64,000 bases of DNA from Paraburkholderia aromaticivorans (GTDB taxonomy: Bacteria > Pseudomonadota > Gammaproteobacteria > Burkholderiales > Burkholderiaceae), in assembly GCF_002278075.1 (NCBI RefSeq), contig NZ_CP022992.1:372001-436000 (forward strand). The letters are read 5' to 3'. Position numbers and translations under genes: made by a program. The notes beneath the pieces were generated by a model. The model did not search any database and had not been told where the DNA came from. It saw only the letters and a program-made list of their open reading frames with translations. This document shows positions 18,210 through 26,744 of the stretch, piece by piece; positions within the stretch are counted from its first letter, which is position 1, and each line of letters begins with the position of its first letter.

Positions 18210-18627
18210 GGTTAGCAAGCGCGCGGGAATCAGTAAAGACGCTATTGTTACCTCAGATCCGCACGCACTGGAGCGCTACGTCCCGGACTTGCAGAACTGG
18301 CCTGCCTCATGGCGCTTCGAGGACGAGGACATCCCATTCGGACAGGCGCTCGTGAAGGTCTTCACACCTTTCCTGCAACACCTGCTGACCCACGGCTATG
18401 CCCGCAAAACGTTGCACCGCCACCGCGATCACCTTTGGATGCTTGGTGGCCATCTCATCGAAGTCCGTCACGTCGATCCGGACTTAGCCGCCATGGATGC
18501 CCGCACACTGCTTCTCAATGAGATCCACGAGTTCGGTGGCCCGCTTTCGAGGCACCTCTCCGAGCACGAGCAGAACGCCTTTGACGCTACCTGCAAGAAA
18601 CTCTATCGCTTCCTCTGTCCCTCATGA
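18208..18627 (+). CDS. ISL3 accessory protein of unknown function
   Basis: This 139-residue protein is transcribed divergently from the transposase, and the two start codons overlap (ATG at 18208 against the transposase ATG at 18209). It lies fully within the element. It has no signal peptide or membrane segment. HGYARKTLHRHRDHLWMLGG and the acidic surround resemble the N-terminal helical part of phage-integrase-like proteins, but no catalytic domain is present. It may be a transposition accessory or a passenger; function unknown. An in-frame upstream start at 18187 is possible. Confidence 0.65.
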   Translation: MVSKRAGISKDAIVTSDPHALERYVPDLQNWPASWRFEDEDIPFGQALVKVFTPFLQHLLTHGYARKTLHRHRDHLWMLGGHLIEVRHVDPDLAAMDARTLLLNEIHEFGGPLSRHLSEHEQNAFDATCKKLYRFLCPS

Positions 18628-18672
18628 ATCGCATCAAACCACCCACAGATTCCGCCGACGAGCCTGAATCAG

Positions 18673-19781
18673 TTTCTTCTGGCAATCACGGCAACAACAA
18701 CGGCCCCTACTTCGCGCCCGAAGCCGCATTCGTGTATCGGGCCGGGAAGTATGCATTCGGCGTGGGTGCCTTCGCGGGAGGGGGACTCGGCACGCAGTAC
18801 GGCGGCAGCAGCTTTCTGTCGCGCACGACCACCAACGGCATCAACACCGGCTTCGACAATTTTTCGCGTCTCCTGGTGTTGCGCATTCCGTTTGCCATGT
18901 CTTACGACGTCACGGACAAGCTGACGGTCGGCGGCTCGCTCGACGCAGTCTGGACCTCGCTGAATCTCGGCATGCTGCTGGATGCCTCGCAGATCGGTAC
19001 GCTCGCGGCCCAGCACCGCGCGTCGGGCACGCTGCTGCCCGCGCTCGCCAGCGTGCCAGGCCTGTCGGGCGGGTATATCAACTTCGCGCATAACGGAATC
19101 GTGGGCGGAGGCGCCGATGCCTGGGGGATCGGCGGCAAGCTGGGCCTCACGTATCGCCTCACGCCGGACACCGTGTTTGGCCTGGCCTACAACTTCAAGA
19201 CGCACGTTGGCGATCTGGGCGGCCATGCAACGTTGTCGGCAGTGAGTTCCGTTGCCGGAAACATCCCGCTCGACGGTCAGATCACGGTCCACAGCTTCGA
19301 AATGCCCGCGCAGTTCACGGCAGGTATTAGCCACCGGTTCAACGATCACTGGAGCGTTTCGGCCGACTATCAGCGCGTGTTTCTCGCGAGCGTGTTCAAG
19401 GACATCAACGTGAGCTTCGTACAGTCGGGCACGGGGGCGAACCTGAACCTGTCGCTGCCGCAGAACTACCGTGACATCAACGTGTTTGGCGTGGGGGCGG
19501 AGTACCGCTACAACGCGAGCCTCGCGTTCCGTGCGGGCTTCCATTATGCGCAGGAAGCCATACCCAACAATATGCTGTTGGCCGTCATTCCCGCCATCCC
19601 GACCACGACCCTGACCGGCGGCGTCTCTTATGCGTTCAGCCAAAACAGCAAGATCGACCTTGGCATATCATTCGCATTGCAGAAGACCTTGACGAACACG
19701 AGTCAGCCCAACACCTCCGTGCCGATAAAGGTGACCCACTCGCAGATCAACGCGGCGGTGGCCTGGCAAAAACGGTTTTGA
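18673..19781 (+). pseudogene. FadL/TodX/TbuX-type aromatic uptake channel, 3' part
   Basis: This is the remainder of the split channel gene. It starts inside the extracellular glycine/asparagine-rich loop (NHGNNNGPYFAPEAA) and continues through the beta-barrel to a C-terminal Phe (AVAWQKRF), the usual outer-membrane sorting signal. Without the ISL3 insertion the protein would be 464 residues and would import toluene or similar compounds. The frame on this side is undamaged, so precise excision would repair the gene. Confidence 0.9.
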
Positions 19782-20149
19782 TGCAGAGGCGGGCGCGGGT
19801 GGGGTTGACCCTGTAGGTCAGGACTGTCAGACACCGTTAAGGCAAACATTGTGATTATTGACGTACCACGTTCATCGGCGAAATTTAAGCCCACAAGAGG
19901 TCGCGTGAGTCGGGAACAGCAATTTTTGTGTTCACGAAGCCGGACATTGAAGTCATGAATTACCAAAGACGTTTTTAGTGTCCTGAATTTGACGCTCGTA
20001 GAAGGGAAACGGAAGTGGACGCTCGTGCAATGAGATCTACGCGAAAATCCGCTAGCCGTTCAGGAAGTGGTACTTCCCCCAAAGGGCGCGGTCTTGCGTA
20101 AGCCGCATTGAGCAGATGATTGCTCCGAGTCATCAGAGGTCGACAAACT
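19782..20149. other. Intergenic stretch without a recognised gene
   Basis: These 368 bases between the channel gene and the small open frame at 20150 contain no convincing coding region, terminator or clear -24/-12 promoter. The base composition is less GC-rich than the flanking genes. It may hold the promoter of the downstream hydrolase and regulator, but I see no motif I can defend. Confidence 0.5.
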
Positions 20150-20359
20150 ATGCTTGACGAGTCAAATATACTGACGCTCCGGGATGCAAAGCTCCTGCAG
20201 GCGTGGACGAACGCCTGGTTTGAGGCGGCCGTCGAACTAGGTTTTATCCGGTGGCCCTATGTACCCGACAAAGAAGTCGTCAAGCGTTTGCATGGCTACT
20301 TCAATGCAGGGTTGATGCCAATGGAAGCCGCCCAAGCATGCTTTGCGCCGAAGCATTGA
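20150..20359 (+). CDS. Small hypothetical protein
   Basis: A 69-codon open frame (MLDESNILTLRDAKLLQ...) with an amphipathic, charged composition, a TRP-rich middle (AWTNAWFEAAVELGFIRWPY) and a Cys near the end. I do not recognise the family. It lies about 100 bases before the hydrolase gene on the same strand and may be co-transcribed. A start further upstream at 20120 (non-ATG) is possible. No strong ribosome site is seen. Confidence 0.4.
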   Translation: MLDESNILTLRDAKLLQAWTNAWFEAAVELGFIRWPYVPDKEVVKRLHGYFNAGLMPMEAAQACFAPKH

Positions 20360-20458
20360 GAAAGATCGACGATGGTTCAACCAAGAAAAATCATACGAAG
20401 TTGTTAAGGAAAATTAAGTTGTTTCTCGTTGCCAGATACTGGATATATGGAGTTGCAA

Positions 20459-21289
20459 ATGTCGGATTCTTTAGAAATTGCGAATACGGTCACCGCATAT
20501 GGTATAAAAACCAATTATCACGATCGTGGTCAGGGAGTGCCTGTTCTTTTGATTCATGGATCGGGCCCTGGAGTAACCGCATGGGCGAACTGGCGCCTCA
20601 CAATCCCTGAACTCGCGAAGCAGTTTCGCGTCATCGCACCGGACATGGTGGGCTTTGGATATACCGAGCGGCCGGAGGGTATCCAGTATGACATGGATAC
20701 CTGGGTCGGGCATGCGCTCGGGTTGCTGGATGCGCTTGGCATTGACAAGGCTCACGTGGTGGGCAACTCTTTCGGAGGGGCGCTGGCCTTGGCGCTGGCC
20801 ATCCGGGCGCCCGAAAGAGTGCGCCGATTGGTCCTCATGGGCAGCGTGGGTATCTCCTTCCCGATAACGGAGGGGTTGGACAAGGTTTGGGGCTACGTTC
20901 CGTCAATCGACAACATGCGAGAGTTGCTCGATGTTTTTGCGTTCGACCGCAATCTCGTGAATGACGGCCTCGCTCGCCTGCGTTATGAGGCAAGCATCCG
21001 GCCGAACTTTCAGGAAGCGTTTTCAAGTATGTTTCCGGCACCGCGCCAGCGTTGGGTGGACGCTATGGCGAGCCGGGAGGAGGACATCGGCTCGCTTCCG
21101 CACGAGACACTCATCATCCATGGGCGCGAAGACCAGGTCATCCCGCTGTCCAATTCCTATACACTGCTCAGACTGATTCCACGGGCGCAGCTGCACGTGT
21201 TCGGCCGCTGTGGCCATTGGACGCAGATTGAGCATGGAGAGCGATTTAACCGGTTGGTCGGTGACTTCTTCTCGGAAGAGGCGCTTTAA
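20459..21289 (+). CDS. dmpD: 2-Hydroxymuconic semialdehyde hydrolase (meta-cleavage hydrolase)
   Basis: This 276-residue alpha/beta hydrolase cleaves the C-C bond of meta-cleavage products, the branch needed for ketone-type products of methylcatechols. The triad is visible: Ser104 in GNSFGG, Asp225 in HGREDQ and His253 in GHWTQ; the oxyanion motif HGSGPG is at 33-38. The ATG at 20459 is chosen because GGAG lies seven bases upstream. In dmp operons this gene sits between dmpC and dmpE; here it is some 14 kb away, next to the regulator. Confidence 0.92.
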   Translation: MSDSLEIANTVTAYGIKTNYHDRGQGVPVLLIHGSGPGVTAWANWRLTIPELAKQFRVIAPDMVGFGYTERPEGIQYDMDTWVGHALGLLDALGIDKAHVVGNSFGGALALALAIRAPERVRRLVLMGSVGISFPITEGLDKVWGYVPSIDNMRELLDVFAFDRNLVNDGLARLRYEASIRPNFQEAFSSMFPAPRQRWVDAMASREEDIGSLPHETLIIHGREDQVIPLSNSYTLLRLIPRAQLHVFGRCGHWTQIEHGERFNRLVGDFFSEEAL

Positions 21290-21290
21290 G

Positions 21291-21304
21291 CCTCCGCGCG
21301 GAGG
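21291..21304 (+). terminator. GC-rich palindrome after the hydrolase gene
   Basis: CCTCCGCGCGGAGG is a perfect 14-bp palindrome one base after the hydrolase stop, followed by TCTTTGGGG. The short T-run and minimal loop make it a weak terminator candidate; it could reduce read-through into the activator gene. Confidence 0.4.
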
Positions 21305-21461
21305 TCTTTGGGGAGCGTTCAAGTGACGCCAACGGCATGTGGCAACGAACGGTCCCCCAATTAGGTTTTCGTTCCAGGCAGGTTTACGCACCCGGTGAGA
21401 GCGTGCGAGACGATGAACTTTTAAGAAAGAGCCCTGACTGGCGATCTCTTGAGGAGGGGAC

Positions 21462-23306
21462 ATGAAGGAGGAGAAAGGGAAAGCGGGAGAAATAGACAGA
21501 GGAATACCGCTTTTCGTGCCGGATGTAGTGGCTGATCTGCATTTCCCGGACATTCGGGATCTGGCGGAACGGCTTCGTTTCAATCCTGCGGACGGTCGCA
21601 TCTGGCTCGACGATCGTCGAATGGTCTTGATCCATACGGACGCGTTTGCTTCACTGCGACAGGAACTCATCGAAGCTTTAGGTATCGATGCTGCGCGCGG
21701 ATTGCTGACCCGCATGGGATATCTATCGGGTTCTCGGGATGCCGCGCTCGCACGAAAGGTTCGCGGGCAAGACAGCGCATTTGATGCCTTCGCGGTAGGT
21801 CCTCAACTTCACGCCCTGGAAGGCATCGTCCTGGTAGAACCTGTCAGAGTGGATATCGACAGCACCACCGGTCAGTATTACGGGGAATTTCTGTGGAAAG
21901 ACTCGTCCGAGGATGAGGCTCACATATCCGTGTACGGCATCGGCTCCGAACCAGCCTGCTGGATGCAGATTGGCTACGCGTGCGGCTACACGAGCGCTTT
22001 CATGGGCCGGCGTATTCTATACCGGGAAGTCGAATGCCGCGCGATGGGCAATACATTATGCCGAATCATTGGAAAGCCCGTGGAGGAGTGGGACGCCCCC
22101 GATGCGGACCTTCGGTATATGCTGCCACAATCTCTGGAGAAACGTCGCTTTGTCGCGTTGAAAAGTTCAGGGCCAGCCCCGACTGACTCTACAGATCATG
22201 AGTGTGTGCCTTGCAAGCCTGACGAAGTGCCTGTCAAAGAAGGACCAATAGGCGCGTCTGCTGGATTCAACGCAGTGATGCACAAAATATTCAGAGTGGC
22301 TCCCACTAGTGCGACCGTTTTACTGATGGGCGAGAGCGGCGTGGGCAAAAGCCTGTTTGCTCGGGAACTGCACAACAGAAGTTCGCGTGTAGGGAAACCA
22401 TTCGTTGAATTAAATTGTGCAGCTATTCCCGATTCGCTGATTGAATCGGAGCTTTTTGGTGCGGAGCGAGGGGCATTCACCGGCGCATCCGATGCCCGCG
22501 TTGGGCGTTTCGAAAGCGCAAACGAAGGGACCATTTTTTTGGATGAGATTGGTACTCTCAGTCTAACCGCTCAAGCGAAGCTATTGAGAGTTTTGCAAAC
22601 GGGGGAGATGGAGCGACTCGGGAGTTCAAAGACGGTTAAGGTCAATGTTCGGGTAATTACTGCGACTAATGACAACCTCAAACAGGCGATAAAAAGCGGG
22701 CGTTTTCGTGAGGATCTTTTCTACCGGCTGAATGTATTTCCAATTTTTATTCCACCTTTGCGTGAAAGAAAGGATGATATCCCGGTTTTGCTGGAATTTT
22801 TCATAAAGAAATTTTCACGAAGGCATGGTCGGCCCCTCAAGGGCTTATCCAATCGTGCGCTTCATCTATTGCTGGATTACTCGTGGCCCGGGAATATCCG
22901 CGAGATGGAGAATGTGCTCGAACGTGGCGTTATCCTCGCCGAGGAAGGCGGTACGCTCGATGTATGCCACTTGTTTAGTAGCGATGACACCGTGGAATGT
23001 AAGGGTGCTTTTGGTTTAAGCGACCTTGGGTCGCTTGTCCTCGATTCCATATCGACGAGCGCTCCCCCCGAGGCGATCCGCAAGAGCGGAGAAGCCCCGG
23101 AGGGGCTCGAGGATTGGGCAGCGCTTGCTGTACAGATGAACAAAGCGACACTTTGCGAGGTCGAAGATGCGCTCGTACGCGCGGCACTCAAAGCCGCGAA
23201 CGGGAACATATCAGAAGCCGCACGTCTTCTCGGATTGACACGCGCGCAACTCGACTACCGTGTCAAGAAGTTGAACAATTCAATGCCAATCTCGACGGAG
23301 AAGTAG
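21462..23306 (+). CDS. tbuT: Sigma54-dependent aromatic-responsive activator (XylR/DmpR/TbuT family)
   Basis: This 614-residue regulator has the full three-domain layout. The N-terminal XylR_N and V4R region (about 20-205, with CWMQIGYACGYTSAF) senses aromatic effectors. A linker leads to the AAA+ domain with Walker A GESGVGKS (290-297), the sigma54 contact GAFTGA (337-342) and Walker B TIFLDE (357-362). A Fis-type helix-turn-helix is near the C-terminus (NISEAARLLGLTRAQLDYRVKKL). AGGAGGGGAC precedes the ATG. It is the probable activator of the oxygenase operons; tbuT is used by analogy with its place after a toluene monooxygenase cluster, and DmpR/PoxR-type naming is equally possible. Confidence 0.93.
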   Translation: MKEEKGKAGEIDRGIPLFVPDVVADLHFPDIRDLAERLRFNPADGRIWLDDRRMVLIHTDAFASLRQELIEALGIDAARGLLTRMGYLSGSRDAALARKVRGQDSAFDAFAVGPQLHALEGIVLVEPVRVDIDSTTGQYYGEFLWKDSSEDEAHISVYGIGSEPACWMQIGYACGYTSAFMGRRILYREVECRAMGNTLCRIIGKPVEEWDAPDADLRYMLPQSLEKRRFVALKSSGPAPTDSTDHECVPCKPDEVPVKEGPIGASAGFNAVMHKIFRVAPTSATVLLMGESGVGKSLFARELHNRSSRVGKPFVELNCAAIPDSLIESELFGAERGAFTGASDARVGRFESANEGTIFLDEIGTLSLTAQAKLLRVLQTGEMERLGSSKTVKVNVRVITATNDNLKQAIKSGRFREDLFYRLNVFPIFIPPLRERKDDIPVLLEFFIKKFSRRHGRPLKGLSNRALHLLLDYSWPGNIREMENVLERGVILAEEGGTLDVCHLFSSDDTVECKGAFGLSDLGSLVLDSISTSAPPEAIRKSGEAPEGLEDWAALAVQMNKATLCEVEDALVRAALKAANGNISEAARLLGLTRAQLDYRVKKLNNSMPISTEK

Positions 23307-23364
23307 AGAGCGCAAAGCACCAGCGCTTGGGACGCGCCGGGATCGAAAGTTTCCTCCTTGGCTA

Positions 23365-24121
23365 GGTCCTGTTCACATTCTCACGAGCGGTCCAAAGGCA
23401 CAGGCAAGCGAAGCGAAGGCGAGATAGTTGCCTGCGAGCTTGTCGTAGCGAGTGGCGACACGACGAAAATGTTTGATACTACTGAAAAAGCGTTCCACGA
23501 TGTTCCGGGTCCGATACAGCACGCGGCTATAGCGACGCTTGGTCTTGCGGTTCGAACGCGGCGGGATTACGGCCTTCGCACGCGTAGCGCGGATGCTCTC
23601 CACAAAGGCGTTCGAGTCGTAGCCTTTGTCAGCGATGACCGCCCCGGTGCGCAAATGCTCAACCAGTTCATTCGCGAACGAAATATCGGAAACTTGCCCC
23701 TCGGTGGCAATCAACCGCAGGGGACGTCCGGCGTCATCGACGGCCAGGTGCAACTTGATCGTCTGCCCACCTCGCGAGCGACCGAGCGCTTGCAGACCGT
23801 TTTTTTGGGGGCTCCGGACGAATGCTGGTGCGCGCGCACGATGGTCGAATCGATCAACACATGCTTGATCTCGGTTTCGTCGGCCACGGCGTGGATCACG
23901 CGTTCCCACACCCCCGTGCGACGCCACCTGGAGAAACGCACGTACACGGTATGCCATCGTCCCAACGCCTTCGGCAAATCGCGCCACGGGCAGCCGGTCC
24001 GGCCAATCCAGAGAACCGCTTCGACAAACCAGCGATTGTCGGCCGCCGTTCGTCCTGGGTCGCCTTCCTTGCCCGGCAAGACGGATTCGATTCGTGCCCA
24101 TACCTCGTCGCTCAGTAACGT
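23365..24121 (-). pseudogene. IS5-family (IS427-type) element, truncated at its 5' end
   Basis: Two overlapping minus-strand frames encode the transposase. OrfA (LLSDEVWARIES...GCPWRDLPKALGRW...) runs to about 23800, where a run of seven A after five C on the coding strand (23800-23811) allows a -1 shift to orfB (GGQTIKLHLAVDD...GYDSNAF...NIVERFFSSIKHFRR). The 3' end GGTCCTGTTCACA starts just after a CTAG, the usual IS427 target. The matching inverted repeat and an orfA start codon are not found near 24120, so the element is cut there. Confidence 0.82.
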
Positions 24122-24212
24122 TCGGATTGTTACGGCTCGGGTTATTTGAGTGTTGGCAGGGGGCGTTTGTCTCGCGTTCGGCGGGAGCCCGGGCGGGCGT
24201 AAGCGGGTGCAA

Positions 24213-24581
24213 TCAGGCTTTGCGCTTCAGCCGCTCGACTTCGGCGTGCAAGGCCGGGGTCAGTTCTGCGATCAGGGATTCGATGTCGCGCACCTGATGT
24301 TGAACCGTCAGCACCGCGATACCTTGCGGCATGAGGTCGTAGATCACGAAGTGTTGCCGCGCCGGAATCATCAGGAACGGAGCCGAACAGTACTGCCGCA
24401 AGCGGCCCTTCTCCGGGGTGGCGGCGGCAACGCCCATGGCAGCGTACAGATCGGCGATGTAGCGGTCGGCAACGTCATCACCCCACTCACGGCGCGACCG
24501 CGTGTAGATGCGACGCAAATCCAGCGCCGCATTCCGGGTCAGCAGAAACGTGGCGGGTGATGGCGCGTCATTGCCAGCCAT
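24213..24581 (-). CDS. parE: ParE/RelE-family toxin
   Basis: This 122-residue protein has the RelE/ParE toxin fold pattern: LDLRRIYTRSRREWGDDVADRYIADL near the start, then GRLRQYCSAPFLMIPARQHFVIYDLMPQGIAVLTVQHQVRDIESLI. It is longer at the C-terminus than usual ParE. Its ATG at 24581 lies inside the antitoxin gene, giving a 14-base overlap typical of such pairs. Targets of ParE are usually gyrase; this is family knowledge, not shown here. Confidence 0.85.
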   Translation of the reverse strand: MAGNDAPSPATFLLTRNAALDLRRIYTRSRREWGDDVADRYIADLYAAMGVAAATPEKGRLRQYCSAPFLMIPARQHFVIYDLMPQGIAVLTVQHQVRDIESLIAELTPALHAEVERLKRKA

Positions 24582-24837
24582 CGGCTTCCTTGCGGTCGAG
24601 CACCGCCATGTCGGCCTTGAAGTCACCGCTGGACGCAAAGACGCGGCCCGCTGCCAAATCGCGGTATCCAGAGAGGATGGCTTCCTGCACGAACTGGCCG
24701 TCGCGCCGTTCCATGTCGCGGCGGATCAGGTCGCGCACGTATTCGCTGGGCGTTTCGTAAAGACCCGCCTCGCCGACCATTCGGTCCACGAATTCAGCCA
24801 AGGGTTGCGACAGGCGGGCGTTGATGCGTTCGGACAT
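24568..24837 (-). CDS. parD: ParD-family antitoxin
   Basis: This 89-residue protein has the ribbon-helix-helix start (SERINARLSQPLAEFVDRMV) and TPSEYVRDLIRRDMERRD of ParD antitoxins. It would repress its own promoter and neutralise the ParE-type toxin encoded after it. GGAGGTTCCC precedes the ATG on the minus strand. The pair is bracketed by IS fragments on both sides. Confidence 0.88.
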   Translation of the reverse strand: MSERINARLSQPLAEFVDRMVGEAGLYETPSEYVRDLIRRDMERRDGQFVQEAILSGYRDLAAGRVFASSGDFKADMAVLDRKEADGWQ

Positions 24838-24949
24838 GGGAACCTCCCGGAGCGATCAGATAGAAGTATTGTCGCACAAGTGGCGGCATTTGTCGCAACT
24901 ATTGCGCACTCAGAAGACAAGCGACTGTGCTGGTACCTGATGTTGCTCA

Positions 24950-25200
24950 TTTGGTAATCCCCCCGTTTTTAACGGAGTTCAGGAGTAGAAACTATGCGGC
25001 CATGGCCAGCCGCTGCTTTGGCGTCAATCCGCCCAAGGCCATGTTTGGGCGGTCGTGATTGTAAGTCCACATCCAGTCAGTCGCGAAACGCTGCACATGG
25101 TCCAGATCCTCCCAGTGGTACTGCGACAGCCATTCGTACCGCACGGTCCGATTGAAACGCTCGACATAGGCATTCTGCTGGGGCTTGCCCGTGTTACGGA
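24950..25200 (-). pseudogene. IS3-family transposase orfB, C-terminal remnant
   Basis: On the minus strand the region encodes the end of an IS3-type integrase core (GKPQQNAYVERFNRTVRYEW, with the last Glu of DDE, then YNHDRPNMALGGLTPKQRL and a stop at 24992-24994). About 70 codons remain. The bases after the stop (to about 24950) probably hold the right inverted repeat. The upstream part is missing, cut at 25200. Confidence 0.8.
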
Positions 25201-25370
25201 CCGGGCTATTTGAGGATCAGCGAGGAGTGTTTTTCCCGCGAACGTCGGGAACGAATTTTTGAACTTCACCGCGAACAGCGCGGGACATGGAGAACGTAAA
25301 GAAGGCCGGTACTGCCGTGATATCGTGAGACGGTTTCCAAGCCACACACGAATCAACAACAGTCCGGCCT

Positions 25371-25490
25371 ATGTATCGAATCGTACACGCCTTTCTCACT
25401 CTCGAACAACATCATCGCGCCGTCGTCTCCACGCCACAGTCCTATCGCCCCGAACGCTGCCCGCATTGCGGATTCGGCGGATGTCACTGA
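25371..25490 (+). pseudogene. Zinc-ribbon fragment, probably a transposase N-terminus
   Basis: A 39-codon frame starting MYRIVHAFLTLEQHH and ending with CPHCGFGGC before a stop. The C-x2-C start suggests a zinc ribbon such as in ISL3- or IS66-like transposases, but the rest is missing. It stands among IS fragments. I treat it as a remnant. Confidence 0.4.
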
Positions 25491-25571
25491 CCGGCATATT
25501 CGAGCCATTCCTGACCTGCCCCCTTCAATAGGGCCAATGGGCTTCTAGCAAAGTCCCTTTAAGAGACTGTT

Positions 25572-26389
25572 TCATAAAGGCTGTTCGGTGCGCTGAAGAG
25601 TGTTCCAGCAAATCAGGCAGCAACCGAGTTTGAGGAACGCGCCGTGAATGTCGGCACGACGCTCGAAGCGAATACGGAGTCGACGGAAGTGATGCAACCA
25701 GGCATGCGTGCGTTCAACGACCCAGCGATGTTTGCCAAGGCCGCTGCCGTGTTCGGTACGGCGCCTGGCAATCACTGGCTCGATACCGCGATTGCGCAAT
25801 GCTCTTCGATGTCGCTCGGAGTCGTAACCGCGATCGGCGTAGACAACGCGCGGTCTCTGCAGTGGGTGGCCACGCAATCCGCGAATCGGCGGAATCGCGT
25901 CGATCAGCGGCAGCAATTGCGTGACGTCGTGGACGTTGGCGCCAGTCAGGATCGCGGCGAGCGGCGTGCCGTTGGCGTCGGTGACGATATGGTGCTTGGA
26001 ACCGGGTCGTGCGCGATCAGTGGGGTTTGGCCCAGTTTTTGGCCCGCCCCAACAGCACGAATCGATGAAGAGTCGACAGCGGCTCGCGAGAAATCGATCT
26101 GGTCTGCCGCACGCAGCTTCGCGAGCAGCAACACGTGCAACCGGTCCCACACGCCAGCAGCTTGCCAGTCGCGAAGCCGTCGCCAACATGTCACGCCCGA
26201 GCCGCAACCCATCTCGGCGGGCAAGTCGCGCCAGCGCAGTCCGGTCTTGAGCACGAACAAGATTCCGGTCAGCGCGGCGCGATCCGATACCGGCAGACGG
26301 CCCGGGTTCTTCTTGCGTCGAGGCTTGGGTGGCGGTAGTAACGGCTTGATCAGTGTCCACAATTCGTCGTCAATGATCGGCTTGCCCAT
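25572..26389 (-). CDS. IS5-family transposase (orfA and orfB by frameshift)
   Basis: OrfA starts MGKPIIDDELWTLIKPLLPP at 26389 and has GLRWRDLPAEMGCGSGVTCWRR; orfB has GSKHHIVTDANG, YADRGYDSERHRR and KHRWVVERTHAWLHHFRRL with the final catalytic Glu. The two frames meet at a CCAAAAA run (26036-26042), where a -1 shift would fuse them, as in other IS427-type elements. The coding part seems intact although the 5' inverted repeat has been moved 2.46 kb away by an insertion. Confidence 0.83.
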
Positions 26390-26744
26390 CTCCTCGGCCT
26401 CGGTTGTTCCGATGCCTGAGGTTAACAGCTCGCCGCGAAAGTTGATATGACTCCCCGTGTCAATGGAAGATCGGTTTTTCATTTTCCTCTAAAGACATGT
26501 TGTTGGAATTTCCTGAGGGCGACGTAGCAGTAAATGTAGACGGTGGATCACGCTGAGATATCCGCGGGTTGGGTACCGCATTACAGTGGTCCGTCCAATG
26601 AGCCTGCCGCTATCTAACGCCGCAAGTCTGGATGCAATCCGTTGCCTAACTTTGTCGCGGGTTACTCGTGTGCCGGGCTACGCCGCCTTCAGGAAACTCG
26701 TCCTGCAGTGGTCAGGGGTCGGTGAGGGTTAGTCAGGTATCGCG

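Larger units (their letters stand above)
16956..18664. mobile_element. ISL3-family insertion sequence with accessory gene
   Basis: The element is 1709 bp, flanked by an 8-bp direct repeat TGAATCAG (16948-16955 and 18665-18672), the size expected for ISL3 elements. Its ends are imperfect inverted repeats, GGTTCGTCAG...TGTGGGT on the left and GGCTCGTCGG...TGTGGGT on the right. It carries a transposase on the minus strand and a small divergent gene on the plus strand. It splits the FadL-type gene. Confidence 0.92.

Noticed and set aside
25371..25560. Continuation of the truncated recombinase (28947-29484) on the left side of the IS5 element
   Set aside because: Reading across the IS5 target gives a stop after a few codons and no catalytic motif, so the flanks were not one gene, or the left part has been lost.
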